Below are positions 23,172-30,903 of a stretch of 31,850 nucleotides of DNA, piece after piece. The position numbers were made by a program, and so were the translations under genes. The stretch is taken from positions 1-31,850 of the forward strand of contig CAAENB010000131.1 in NCBI GenBank assembly GCA_900757235.1, read 5' to 3'. A model generated the notes under the pieces. It saw only the letters and a list, made by a program, of their open reading frames with translations, searched no databases and was not told where the DNA came from. The stretch comes from an uncultured Collinsella sp. (GTDB lineage: Bacteria > Actinomycetota > Coriobacteriia > Coriobacteriales > Coriobacteriaceae). How positions within the stretch are numbered: position 1 is the first letter of the stretch; each line of letters begins with the position of its first letter.

Positions 23172-24767
23172 TTACTCACTAGTAGCCGATATGTCGAAGG
23201 CCTTCTTGTACTTAAGGAAATCATACATTCTAATAAGCCGTTTCAGCTCGCTATTACCGTGGATTATCTTGCGATCGTCCATGATGAGCGCCCTCAGATA
23301 TTCAAGCAACTTATTTAGATCGATCTCATCTTCTTCAAGTAGCACAAGCTTTTTAAATGCTTCCTCAAAGCCTTCGTTAGCTATAACAGACTGAACCGAG
23401 TGTCTAATTCCCGAATGATGATAGCTACCTTTTGCCTTTCGTAGGCTGTTGTTTAGAAAAGCATCTAAATCCTTCTTCTCATCTATTTCCTTTAGCATCC
23501 TTGGATTAAGAACTTCCCCTGAATACGCGCTTAAATACTTATACATGGGCAAACCACCCGAGTTAGAAGCAAGCAGCGAAGGAAGGTATTCCTCGACGGC
23601 AAGCTTAGGAGCAACATGTTCGTCATCAAACACAACATCACGATATAGAAGTTCGGCTTTGACCATATGCCCGTGCCCTAAAGAAGCATTCGCAACACCG
23701 ATACCCAGCACAAGATGCTGTCCCTCCGGAAGTCTCTCGAGGTCGCTAAAACTCGCTTCAACTACCAGAGAGTCATTCGGATCGCCCTCATCAGCCAAGG
23801 CGTAGATGCTCCTGCGAAGCTCACGAATGATCCTGGGCGAGAAGGAGCATTTGGATTGTCCAATTGCTTCATACACTGCACCAAAATCGTTCGTCCTAAT
23901 CTCGGTCATGCTTATCTCGCCAATACCTGGAAAGGTAAACGAATGAGTTGAGGTTGCGTTTTCTCCCCTAGTAAGGAAGATAAAGCGCTTTCTAAGCAAC
24001 GCAAGATTGTTAGAACCGAGGCAGCGCGAAATCGACATGAGGATAGCTTGGATATCGGGGTCGTTAAGGGAATAACCGATAAAAATAATTGGGTATTCCA
24101 TAAAAATAGTTAACAACTTGGCAGCCAAGTAATCCTGTGTTTCGGCGAGTTTTGCGTAATCTGCCTCCTCAAGAACCATAGATTCAGGATTATCCATAGA
24201 ACCGTGGATCTTATAGATTTCACCCATTTCAAAAGTTCTGTGAAAGACGAGATCGTCTTGGCCAACAAAAACTTTAAACTCGGGAAATAGCGACTCCAGG
24301 AGACAGTCATAGTTGGTTGTTATAACTCCAGAGATACGCCGCCTGCCAACCTCTCTCAAGATATCAAGCTCATGCGTCATATATTCAGGTTTGAACGAGG
24401 ATAACCTCTCGGCCGCCATGATCTTTAAAATAGATTTACGCTGACGAATGTCCTCTACATGATCGTTTCTAAAAGAAGCGAAGCGAGGGTCCTCAAGAAC
24501 AGCTATGCGCATATCCTTATCAAGCATCGTCGCGGCAGAGGGCAATGCGCTATTGTCAGACTCATCTGGACAACGTGCCAGGTACGAGTCAAGCCGAAAG
24601 GGATCATCGGAAAGACGGGAACAGAGGTGCCTTAACAAACCAACCCAATCGTCGGTACCCATGTATCTACGGGAAAAGCCCGAGCCGACGAATAAATATG
24701 GGCTACGCCCCACCCCATTTATCAAACGTACAACGCTTTCTACAATGTCATCTCTTCCGACTTCCAT
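23172..24767 (-). CDS. SIR2-domain protein, probable anti-phage NADase
   Basis: This 531-residue protein begins with a SIR2 fold: PYLFVGSGFSRRY (residues 23-35, NAD-binding GSG), TTNYDCLLE (150-158), YKIHGS with the catalytic His at 188, and IIFIGYSLNDPDI (227-239). This is the form seen in stand-alone bacterial SIR2 defence proteins, which destroy NAD when a phage is sensed and stop cell growth. The C-terminal half (about 250-531) has no recognised domain and is a likely sensor or oligomerisation region. GGAGG lies 6 nt before the ATG. A -10-like TATACT lies about 40 nt upstream. The nearest gene on the same strand is 507 nt away, so it seems monocistronic. The AT-rich composition marks it as part of the acquired island. 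The specific defence type is not determined. Confidence 0.8.
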   Translation of the reverse strand: MEVGRDDIVESVVRLINGVGRSPYLFVGSGFSRRYMGTDDWVGLLRHLCSRLSDDPFRLDSYLARCPDESDNSALPSAATMLDKDMRIAVLEDPRFASFRNDHVEDIRQRKSILKIMAAERLSSFKPEYMTHELDILREVGRRRISGVITTNYDCLLESLFPEFKVFVGQDDLVFHRTFEMGEIYKIHGSMDNPESMVLEEADYAKLAETQDYLAAKLLTIFMEYPIIFIGYSLNDPDIQAILMSISRCLGSNNLALLRKRFIFLTRGENATSTHSFTFPGIGEISMTEIRTNDFGAVYEAIGQSKCSFSPRIIRELRRSIYALADEGDPNDSLVVEASFSDLERLPEGQHLVLGIGVANASLGHGHMVKAELLYRDVVFDDEHVAPKLAVEEYLPSLLASNSGGLPMYKYLSAYSGEVLNPRMLKEIDEKKDLDAFLNNSLRKAKGSYHHSGIRHSVQSVIANEGFEEAFKKLVLLEEDEIDLNKLLEYLRALIMDDRKIIHGNSELKRLIRMYDFLKYKKAFDISATSE

Positions 24768-25274
24768 CTAGCGCCTCCAAACAAGCTACTTCCATAAGTA
24801 TAGAACATATGTTTGGATTTTACTAGAATTGCAAGACTTCATCGGAGACAAAGCTGCTCGACAATTGAAAATTCGAACCGCACAGGTGACCCAATATTCA
24901 GCAGTGTTCCGACGAGCAAATATTCATTTCGCGCCTCAGGCAATCTAGCGCAGCGGCATCAGTTAGAACGCCATGACTCTCTAGGAGTTCGATAAGTTGA
25001 GCGAAAGTCTAAAATTCCATCGCCAAAGTAACTCCTAAAATCAAAGGGCCGTTGCCGATAACAACCAAACAACGACCCTCCTTTGTCATCGCCTCACGTA
25101 GAGCCCACGACAACTGCATCACTAACTGGATGTTAACCTAGATGCGCAGTAATTGCGCATCCAAAAAAGTTAATCATGTAGCAAATACTCTTCGCGTTGA
25201 AACTAATGCGAAGCATTTTCGCGTCCGTGCACGAGAATGCGCAATCAATATGCGGAAAGGCAAAGATGATTCAC
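24768..25274. other. Gene-free stretch between the SIR2 and membrane-protein genes
   Basis: No coding sequence is supported in about 507 bases. It holds the probable terminator of the membrane-protein gene (25042-25085) and a perfect 8-bp hairpin GATGCGCA/TGCGCATC (25141-25161) beside an A tract. Open frames here are short and lack ribosome sites. Confidence 0.5.
25042..25085 (-). terminator. Hairpin downstream of the membrane-protein gene, probable terminator
   Basis: CAAAGGGCCGTTG and CAACGACCCTCCTTTG pair with one mismatch and a 2-nt bulge; on the minus strand the stem is followed by GATTTTAGG. It is 190 nt from the stop of the membrane protein. Confidence 0.4.
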
Positions 25275-26683
25275 CTAGCTAACAACCATCCAGTCACTAC
25301 CGACAGTACTCGAAATCTTCGAGGAATCGCCGATGCACACGATGGTCGCCGAAGCGCCGGGCACATACTTGGCCTCAAGAACGGAAACACCTTGCTCCTT
25401 AAGCCTTAAGGTCGTCTCGGTTATCTGGGTTTTATTCACATCATTTTTGCTGACCAGTTTAACGCCATTGCCATCATTTTCATTCAGGCAGGATACAACC
25501 GTATTGTAATCGGCCCAATAACAGTACTCCCCAGAAAGCCATCCAAGCTCAGTGGCGCATATCGATCCAGTCGCAGAAACCGTCTTTGGAAGCAATCCGT
25601 AGCGCTGCCTTTCCTCAAATTCAAGAACATCGCAAAATACGCGATTAGCATTAAGTAATCTCGTTCCACAATAGTCCCCGTAAAACGGCGCAAAATGATT
25701 GCGGATAGTCCGCGACAACATACAGTAATCGTAGGTGTAGTAACACTTGAAGATTCGTAGGGCGTCTCCCCCTGCCCCTTCGGCAGAACGGGCGAATTCA
25801 ACAAGAAACTGGTCCCACATGCGCTCAATATAGGGAATTGCGAGTTTAACGCTATCCATATCAGACAAAGGAGCATCGCTCGTCTGCTGCATTATTCCAG
25901 TGGTTTTTGCCAAATGGAAATGAGCTGCCATGCGCTCGATCGTTCGGATAAACTCGGGCCGATTCCCGTCCTCAATCGCCATAATTGCAAAGAAAACACT
26001 TCTCAACAGAAGATCACTTGAAAATCGCTGAGGTAAGAGATCGCCATATTCGCGCTCGTATGAGAAGAGCCTGGCCTCACCCGTATCGATTGAAGAGTAA
26101 CCAAATACGGAGTCCGAAGGAACGACATATGATGGAGCGGCATTTGAGTACACACGGCTAAACTTAATTTGATAACGCTTAAAAAAGGTTGAAATCCAAA
26201 AGGTCACAACACCAAATAATGCCAGCTCAAACTCAAAGGCAATACTCGAAGTATCAAGCACATCTAGCCCCTGGCCTCCGAGATAGCCATCGATAACAAA
26301 GTGATCGAATGCGACGGACAGCAAAAGAGACATGAACGCCTCGAATGAGAAAGGAAGAGTCCGGTACCGCAATTTACCCCTTGCATGCTTGATTACCCCA
26401 AGAAACAACCAATAAAAAGGGTAGGCATGTATCGCAGCGAAGGACCTAGAACTGAAAACGCATCGCAAATCGCAGCCATAATAAACACCGGGAGCTGGCA
26501 ACAAATTGTTGGAGCGAGAATTCGGTAGGCAACGTTCAGCCTGCCCGACTCATCGGAGGGATACAGTTCTTCGACGGTGTATTGCCCTCCGATCGCCAAG
26601 GGCCCAGCAAAGCGGACAAGCTGAACGCTCGACAAACCGATAAAGACATAAAAGACAATCCAATGAATAGTGACCGATTCCAC
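25275..26683 (-). pseudogene. Membrane protein with lysozyme-like motif, interrupted by a frameshift
   Basis: A GTG at 26683 (GAGGAG upstream) opens MESVTIHWIVFYVFIGLSS and runs through two hydrophobic segments to about 26415-26470. There the reading must slip by -1 into the frame that ends at 25275. The second frame has no normal start at the right place (only a TTG), so one original gene of about 470 codons is likely. The joined product would have about four membrane segments (for example YPFYWLFLGVI and FELALFGVVTFWISTFF) and a soluble C-terminus. In it, IMAIEDGNRPEF (near 25970) and TTGIMQQ (near 25900) resemble the catalytic Glu and GxMQ motifs of lytic transglycosylases. The function is not known; a membrane-linked effector is possible. 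A sequencing error or a true mutation would both explain the shift. Confidence 0.5.
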
Positions 26684-26790
26684 CTGTAAACAATCTCCTC
26701 AGGTCATACGCTTGCGATTAATTGTAGATAGACAGAATTGAACAGGAAGCAACAATATTTGAAACTGTTGTTTTGCGCACCCCGGATCAA

Positions 26791-27045
26791 CCAACATACC
26801 CCAGAAAGGTCGCTGATGTTGACTGGGGTTCCCGTAAAACCCCAACAAAAAATGTGCGGAGTGCCGGCCTGAAACTGCCTTCGGACCCTATTGGCTGCAC
26901 ACCGAGAGGCTCCGCTATGAAACGCCCCCTTTACCACCCGCTCTGTGCGACCGCGTGCACGTCCATGGTCAACGCGACGATGCCTATGGCAGCCATTGCA
27001 GAGGGGGTTCAGCCTCAGAAGGCCGCCGAGCAGCAGGCGCAAGCC
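26791..27045 (+). repeat. Left copy of a 255-bp direct repeat
   Basis: It matches 30645-30903 at about 89 percent by hand count (27 substitutions, plus a 4-nt insertion in the right copy). It covers the upstream leader and the first 43 codons of a secreted-protein gene. The two copies are 3854 bp apart and enclose the 272-aa and reverse transcriptase genes. Confidence 0.85.
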
Positions 27046-27138
27046 GTGAGGTCGAGCTCAGCGTTGCTTTTGAATGCAGAAAAACGAGTCCGAACGCAGC
27101 GGCGTCCGGTCCTCTTGGCAGGTCCCATCTTGGGTTGA
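26917..27138 (+). pseudogene. Truncated 5' end of a secreted transglutaminase-like protein gene
   Basis: The ATG at 26917 has GAGAGG 7 nt upstream, as in the intact gene at 30775. It encodes MKRPLYHPLCATACTSMVN and the rest of a signal peptide, then AAEQQAQAV. After about 27045 similarity to the intact copy stops, and the frame runs on through unrelated sequence for about 30 codons to a TGA. It is a remnant of a duplicated or rearranged surface-protein gene. Confidence 0.7.
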
Positions 27139-27166
27139 TGTCCACAAAACTAGCCCTTGCGGTCGG

Positions 27167-27985
27167 TTAAACAAGTTTCAACAGCCTTTGATACTCTCCG
27201 GGATCACGCATCCGCATAATATCCATGTATGTTCTGCTTTTTGCGACCATGATATCGTCGAACTTGGATAGGCCGTGCCCGCTCGCTCTTGTGACAACCA
27301 TGCGGTCGTCGCAAAAATATGAAAGGAAGGTGTCCTTGCCGGGATGGTGTATCCGTCGGACGTCGAGCACGTTCCGGAAGTCATAGTAAAGTGCGGCGTT
27401 GGCGGTTTCCTCAAGTTCAGGCAGTCTGTCGATGCCTTCAAAGCGGCAAGGATAAATTAGCAGCAAGTTTTTCGAATGACTGATTGAGCGAAGAAGTCCT
27501 CGGGCCTCACGGTCTTCTTCGCTCAATTGTTTATTACTCTCAGTTTTTAGAAGCTCGTCAAGCTTGGCGAGGCTGTAATCCCTGAGAATTGCATGCAGGC
27601 GTAAGCCTCTCTGTTCTTTTACATGACTTCTGCAAAGTTGTTCTAAAGTTATTCCGCGGTCTGAAACTCGCCTTGACGAAGTGAGACTTACGGCGCGCAT
27701 CATGGATTTTCCGAAGATGAGCTTGAAATCTAACTGATACGCGTCTGATACCGCATCACACTCCCCATTTGCCTCGGATACGGGCGCATGAAACTCCGCA
27801 CCTCTGGTCAGTTCCTTGAAAGCGTTAGAGTGGTTGATGAGCTCGCGCGTCCATTCCTCGTATGTATATAACGGACGCCCAGAATAGTCTTGCATGAGGT
27901 CCTTAACAAACAATTCTGGGGTAATCATTGCGGATTTAAGTCTCTCGGCTCCGGGAACGGCTTCAATAAGCCTCTTATCTATCAC
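27167..27985 (-). CDS. Uncharacterised 272-aa protein next to the reverse transcriptase
   Basis: I do not recognise the family. The start is a GTG at 27985 with AGGAGG 5 nt upstream, so it is surely translated. The protein is soluble and mixed alpha/beta, with no signal peptide or membrane segment. Around residues 75-90 the pattern E-x-D-x3-D-x4-DFKLI (GECDAVSDAYQLDFKLIFGK) resembles the D..(D/E)xK metal site of restriction-like nucleases, but this is weak. The end is rich in charged residues (RRIHHPGKDTFLSYFCDDR). It is transcribed in the same direction as the reverse transcriptase, 564 bp downstream of its stop. The DNA between them contains a GC-rich gene remnant, so they may or may not be one operon. 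It lies inside the direct repeats. A role with the reverse transcriptase is an inference from position only. Confidence 0.6.
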   Translation of the reverse strand: MIDKRLIEAVPGAERLKSAMITPELFVKDLMQDYSGRPLYTYEEWTRELINHSNAFKELTRGAEFHAPVSEANGECDAVSDAYQLDFKLIFGKSMMRAVSLTSSRRVSDRGITLEQLCRSHVKEQRGLRLHAILRDYSLAKLDELLKTESNKQLSEEDREARGLLRSISHSKNLLLIYPCRFEGIDRLPELEETANAALYYDFRNVLDVRRIHHPGKDTFLSYFCDDRMVVTRASGHGLSKFDDIMVAKSRTYMDIMRMRDPGEYQRLLKLV

Positions 27986-28052
27986 TGTGGCCTCCTCTTT
28001 GCGGTAGTTTTACGGATGTTGACGGAAGCCGTTCCAGCAGGGTACGCCAAAG

Positions 28053-28460
28053 TTGGCCGAGCGAGCGGCCCGTCCTGGCTCGGAAGGGTCCGTGCCTTCG
28101 CCTAGAATACGCGCACCATGGCGCGTTCAGGCCGCTTTCGGGGTTATCCTGGCCGTTTCCATGGCAACCTCGCGCTACTTCTCGGAGAGGAAGATGGCCG
28201 AGTTGCACGACGCGGCGCTGCGAAGTGGAGCATCGTGCTGTCATGACTGGGCCGAGCTGGAAAAGACTGCCGGGAAGATGGTCGAATCCAGCCTTGAGCT
28301 TGCCGACAGAGTGGAGTCGGCCTAGGATATCGATAGATTCCGGATCCTGGACACAGGGGCCAAGGAGTCCATTACACCAACTTTCGCGACACTACCGTTC
28401 TTGTCATATCATTCTGATGTTCGGCTCGAGTTTCAGAGACATCGTGCCACGACGACGTGA
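28053..28460 (+). pseudogene. Decayed gene of unknown type with an in-frame TAG
   Basis: One frame reads FSERKMAELHDAALRSGA, then SSLELADRVESA, stops at a TAG (28323-28325), and continues in the same frame as DIDRFRILDTGAKESITP and LEFQRHRATTT to a TGA. The composition is GC-rich, unlike the surrounding island. No ribosome site or ATG start is seen. I read it as a remnant of a native-type gene, antisense to the RT/272-aa unit. The family is unknown. Confidence 0.35.
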
Positions 28461-28549
28461 GGGCACATCAATTATTACCTAGTGATCGGAATTGGCCGAT
28501 ATCGATTAAGTATTTATGGCTATGAATGATCTGGCGTTAAAACTATCGT

Positions 28550-30004
28550 CTACCGAGCACTCAAGCGTTTAATCTTCCTGTAAATCTTAGACTCATCGGG
28601 GGCAATCGGATCATTGGGAAACGCCTTTTGGGCTCTCGCTACGTAGGAAAGAAAGTTCCCGTAGCGGAAAAATGCAGAAGAGTCGGAGCCAGCCGATGGG
28701 CACAACCCTCTCCCCTTAATACCAAGCGGCGAATAATGTTGATACAGAGCGGAGACGCGCTTTTTTGATGCGTGCCTTCCCTCCCCCTGATTAGAACGCG
28801 CAATCGCACTGGCTGCCTCACGGAGACGCTTATGGTACCTTCCAACCGTAGACTGTCGAAGTCTTACAACGCGCCCGTCAAAGTCAAACCCCAAGAAGCT
28901 AACTTTCTGTGCCGGATGTGCACCGGAGTACGAAAGGACCTTACCCGTACGAACGCTTTCAAAATCAAGCTGAGCAACCCCGCTGCTATCAACCCGGAAC
29001 GCTTTGGTTTTCTCAGGCTGCAGTTTAACGGAATCAACATCGGTCATTAGATTGATTGCCTCTACAAGTGCATCAAAGCCAGATTTTGGAACGGCAACAA
29101 TAAAGTCATCGCAATAACGAAGATACAAGCCACCAACCCGTTCAACGGCAAGCCTGACTTTCATATCGATATCGGCCATATAGATGTTAGCGAGCACTCC
29201 ACTTGCAGCAAGACCCTGAGGAATGCCGAGATCAATACCCGTTCGCCGCCACGGCCTGGTGATGACTTTACTTTTGTTTGCAAGAAACTCAGACTTTGGC
29301 AAGATAACATCCAGCTTGTTAAGTTCGCGAATAGACTTGAACCGAAGATCGATAGCCGCATCACTAATCGTTTTCTCCCGAGCAGGATCGATTACTGGCC
29401 ATGGCAATTCATGTCGAGCAGCCAAATCACCAATAGGCCAGCACGAATAGCGGAGGATATTTTTAATGACTTGATAGTGATCGTCCGGCAAGCGTCCACT
29501 GGGAAACAACGAACGCAACGACGCCATTAGATGGACATGGTTTAAGTTGTCGAAGAAGCTCTCGAAATCACCCGTAAGCACAAAAGCCGAATCTTGCACA
29601 CGCATATAGTCGAATGCCTTTTTAGCTGAGGAAATATTGCTACCAGCAGTTACGGCGCCGTCTGATGAAAGCGAAGAGCGGTACGCTACGGCAACCTCAT
29701 CAAACTCTTCGGCAATAGCCTTCTTGTTATATAAGTCCGACCACAGATAAGAGTAGTACTGGAAGACGCGGTGATCGAAATGCGAGGCATAAGCGATATT
29801 ACGAACCTTGCAGCTTCGCTTGCCTCCACGATACCGAACAGTAATGATCTCGTTGGAAATTAAAGGGTAGAACGCGTGATTGGAAACGTACTCTGAATCT
29901 AAAATCTTGGCCTGAACTTCGGCAAAAGAGACCCTATGATCGAAATGGGCATATGAACTTTTGGAACTATATCGAGGAATACGAGTGATATCGAACTCGA
30001 CCAA
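28550..30004 (-). CDS. Reverse transcriptase, Abi/unknown-group type, probable defence-associated RT
   Basis: This 484-residue polymerase-like protein has the RT palm motifs in order: LTGDFESFFDNL (about 143-154, motif A Asp 146), GIPQGLAASGVLANIYM (260-276, motif B), LRYCDD (295-300, the YxDD catalytic motif C), and VSFLGFDFDG (motif D/E region). Group II intron maturase and thumb-X sequences, an integrase or HNH domain, and the retron NAXXH and VTG motifs are all absent. The N-terminal PRYSSKSSYAHFD block and the C-terminal extension resemble Abi-like and unknown-group RTs, several of which defend against phage (DRT systems). The start is the TTG at 30004 because GGGGG lies 4 nt upstream and no better codon is near. 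It is preceded by a structured leader and probable promoter. The exact DRT type cannot be assigned without a search. Confidence 0.85.
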   Translation of the reverse strand: MVEFDITRIPRYSSKSSYAHFDHRVSFAEVQAKILDSEYVSNHAFYPLISNEIITVRYRGGKRSCKVRNIAYASHFDHRVFQYYSYLWSDLYNKKAIAEEFDEVAVAYRSSLSSDGAVTAGSNISSAKKAFDYMRVQDSAFVLTGDFESFFDNLNHVHLMASLRSLFPSGRLPDDHYQVIKNILRYSCWPIGDLAARHELPWPVIDPAREKTISDAAIDLRFKSIRELNKLDVILPKSEFLANKSKVITRPWRRTGIDLGIPQGLAASGVLANIYMADIDMKVRLAVERVGGLYLRYCDDFIVAVPKSGFDALVEAINLMTDVDSVKLQPEKTKAFRVDSSGVAQLDFESVRTGKVLSYSGAHPAQKVSFLGFDFDGRVVRLRQSTVGRYHKRLREAASAIARSNQGEGRHASKKRVSALYQHYSPLGIKGRGLCPSAGSDSSAFFRYGNFLSYVARAQKAFPNDPIAPDESKIYRKIKRLSAR

Positions 30005-30179
30005 AATACCCCCAAATAAATCAACCTGTCCGGATCAACAAGCGGCGGCTAACCCTCCCCGGACAGGCTAATCAAAGGCGCAGCAAGTGCAACCAACGCT
30101 TTCGCGGCCACCTAAAACAATGCTTGCCTATGCGATACTAGACGAAAGCGAGGAATTGGTACTTATGACCATCGAGGCT
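30005..30179 (-). ncRNA. Structured leader upstream of the RT, candidate RT-associated RNA
   Basis: From the predicted start near 30179 to the RT start the minus-strand RNA would hold two stems. P1 is CGCUUUCG/CGAAAGCG (30143-30150 with 30098-30105), with a 37-nt loop. P2 is CCUGUCCGG/CCGGACAGG (30059-30067 with 30025-30033), with a 25-nt loop. P2 ends 20 nt before the RT start codon. Some defence RTs use a noncoding RNA placed upstream of the gene as template. This matches in position but not yet in recognised sequence. Confidence 0.35.
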
Positions 30180-30185
30180 CTTATC

Positions 30186-30214
30186 CAGCTAGCAGCAGGC
30201 AACGCTGGTGTCAA
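30186..30214 (-). promoter_or_regulatory. Candidate promoter of the RT unit
   Basis: A perfect TTGACA (30209-30214 on the minus strand) is 17 bp from TAGCTG (30186-30191), which is a poor -10 but carries the extended TG motif. The start would be near 30179, giving a leader of about 175 nt. Confidence 0.4.
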
Positions 30215-30644
30215 TGTTGCGAACGTCGGAATTTCGTCGTTTGCGATATTGACGGCAGTAGCGTACCCCATCGCCAGTTCGCGATGGGCACCAAGCTTTA
30301 TTCCCCATTCTTGCTTTGCTTAAACAGGTTATAAGAAATCGGCTCATGCAGTTAACAGCGCCTTGATGCACACCCAATTGTCTTGACGGCGGTCGCATCG
30401 AAAATGCCGATGCGTCTCTACGGATACAAGCGCCTCCTCATCTAATGCATGCACACGGTCCGCGAGACAAAATCGCCGACAACACCGTGAAAATCCCGAT
30501 ATGCATAATCTAGAAGTTTGGATGCACAGACAGGTGGAGTGGCATTGTTCAGCATGGCCGCTTCGCACTCCTCGCCGACGGGTGCATCGCCGAGGGCGAA
30601 GACATCAGCGCACAGCGAGGCAGAGGACCAACTCCTCCCCCTCC
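30215..30644. other. Gene-poor region between the RT leader and the right direct repeat
   Basis: No intact gene is supported. On the minus strand two overlapping short frames (reading SKLLDYAYRDFHGVVGDF and, shifted, DRVHALDEEALVSVETHRHF, about 30358-30560) look like one decayed coding sequence with a frameshift. On the plus strand a short frame ends in SSRWAPSFIPHSCFA near 30323. Neither has a ribosome site or a recognised family. Confidence 0.35.
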
Positions 30645-30903
30645 CCAACATTCCCCAGAAAGTTCGCTGATGTTGACTGGGGTTCCCGTAAAATAATCCC
30701 CAACAAAAAATGTGCGGAGTGCTGGCCTGGAGCTGCCTTCGGACCCTATTGGCTGCTCACCGAGAGGCTCCGCTATGAAACGACCCCTTTACTACCTGCT
30801 CTGCGCGATCGCGTGCACGTCCATGGTCGGCGCGACGATGCCCATGGCGGCCATCGCAGAAGTCATGCAGCCTCCGGCAACAGCCGAGCAGCAGGCGCAA
30901 GCC
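30645..30903 (+). repeat. Right copy of the 255-bp direct repeat (with a 4-nt insertion)
   Basis: It is homologous to 26791-27045 from the leader through codon 43 of the secreted-protein gene. This copy is joined to the intact downstream gene. The extra TAAT lies in the loop of a leader hairpin (near 30694). Confidence 0.85.
30653..30773 (+). promoter_or_regulatory. Structured 5' leader of the secreted protein gene
   Basis: CCCCAG (30653-30658) can pair with CTGGGG (30677-30682), or CTGGGG's GGGG can instead pair with CCCC of CCCCAAC (30698-30704); the two are mutually exclusive. A third stem, GCGGAG (30714-30719) with CTCCGC (30768-30773), closes on the GAGAGG ribosome site and ends 1 nt before the ATG. 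All three are kept in the left copy. It resembles a switch but matches no known riboswitch class. Confidence 0.35.

Noticed and set aside
20971..28325. TAG recoding (both in-frame TAG stops read through)
   Set aside because: Many intact genes here end with TAG, and the two broken genes carry other signs of decay.
28550..30004. Retron or group II intron RT
   Set aside because: Retron NAXXH and VTG motifs, a2/a1 repeats, maturase and HNH domains were not seen.
30087..30323. 78-codon plus-strand frame in the RT leader region
   Set aside because: It overlaps the structured leader, has no ribosome site and shows no recognised motif.
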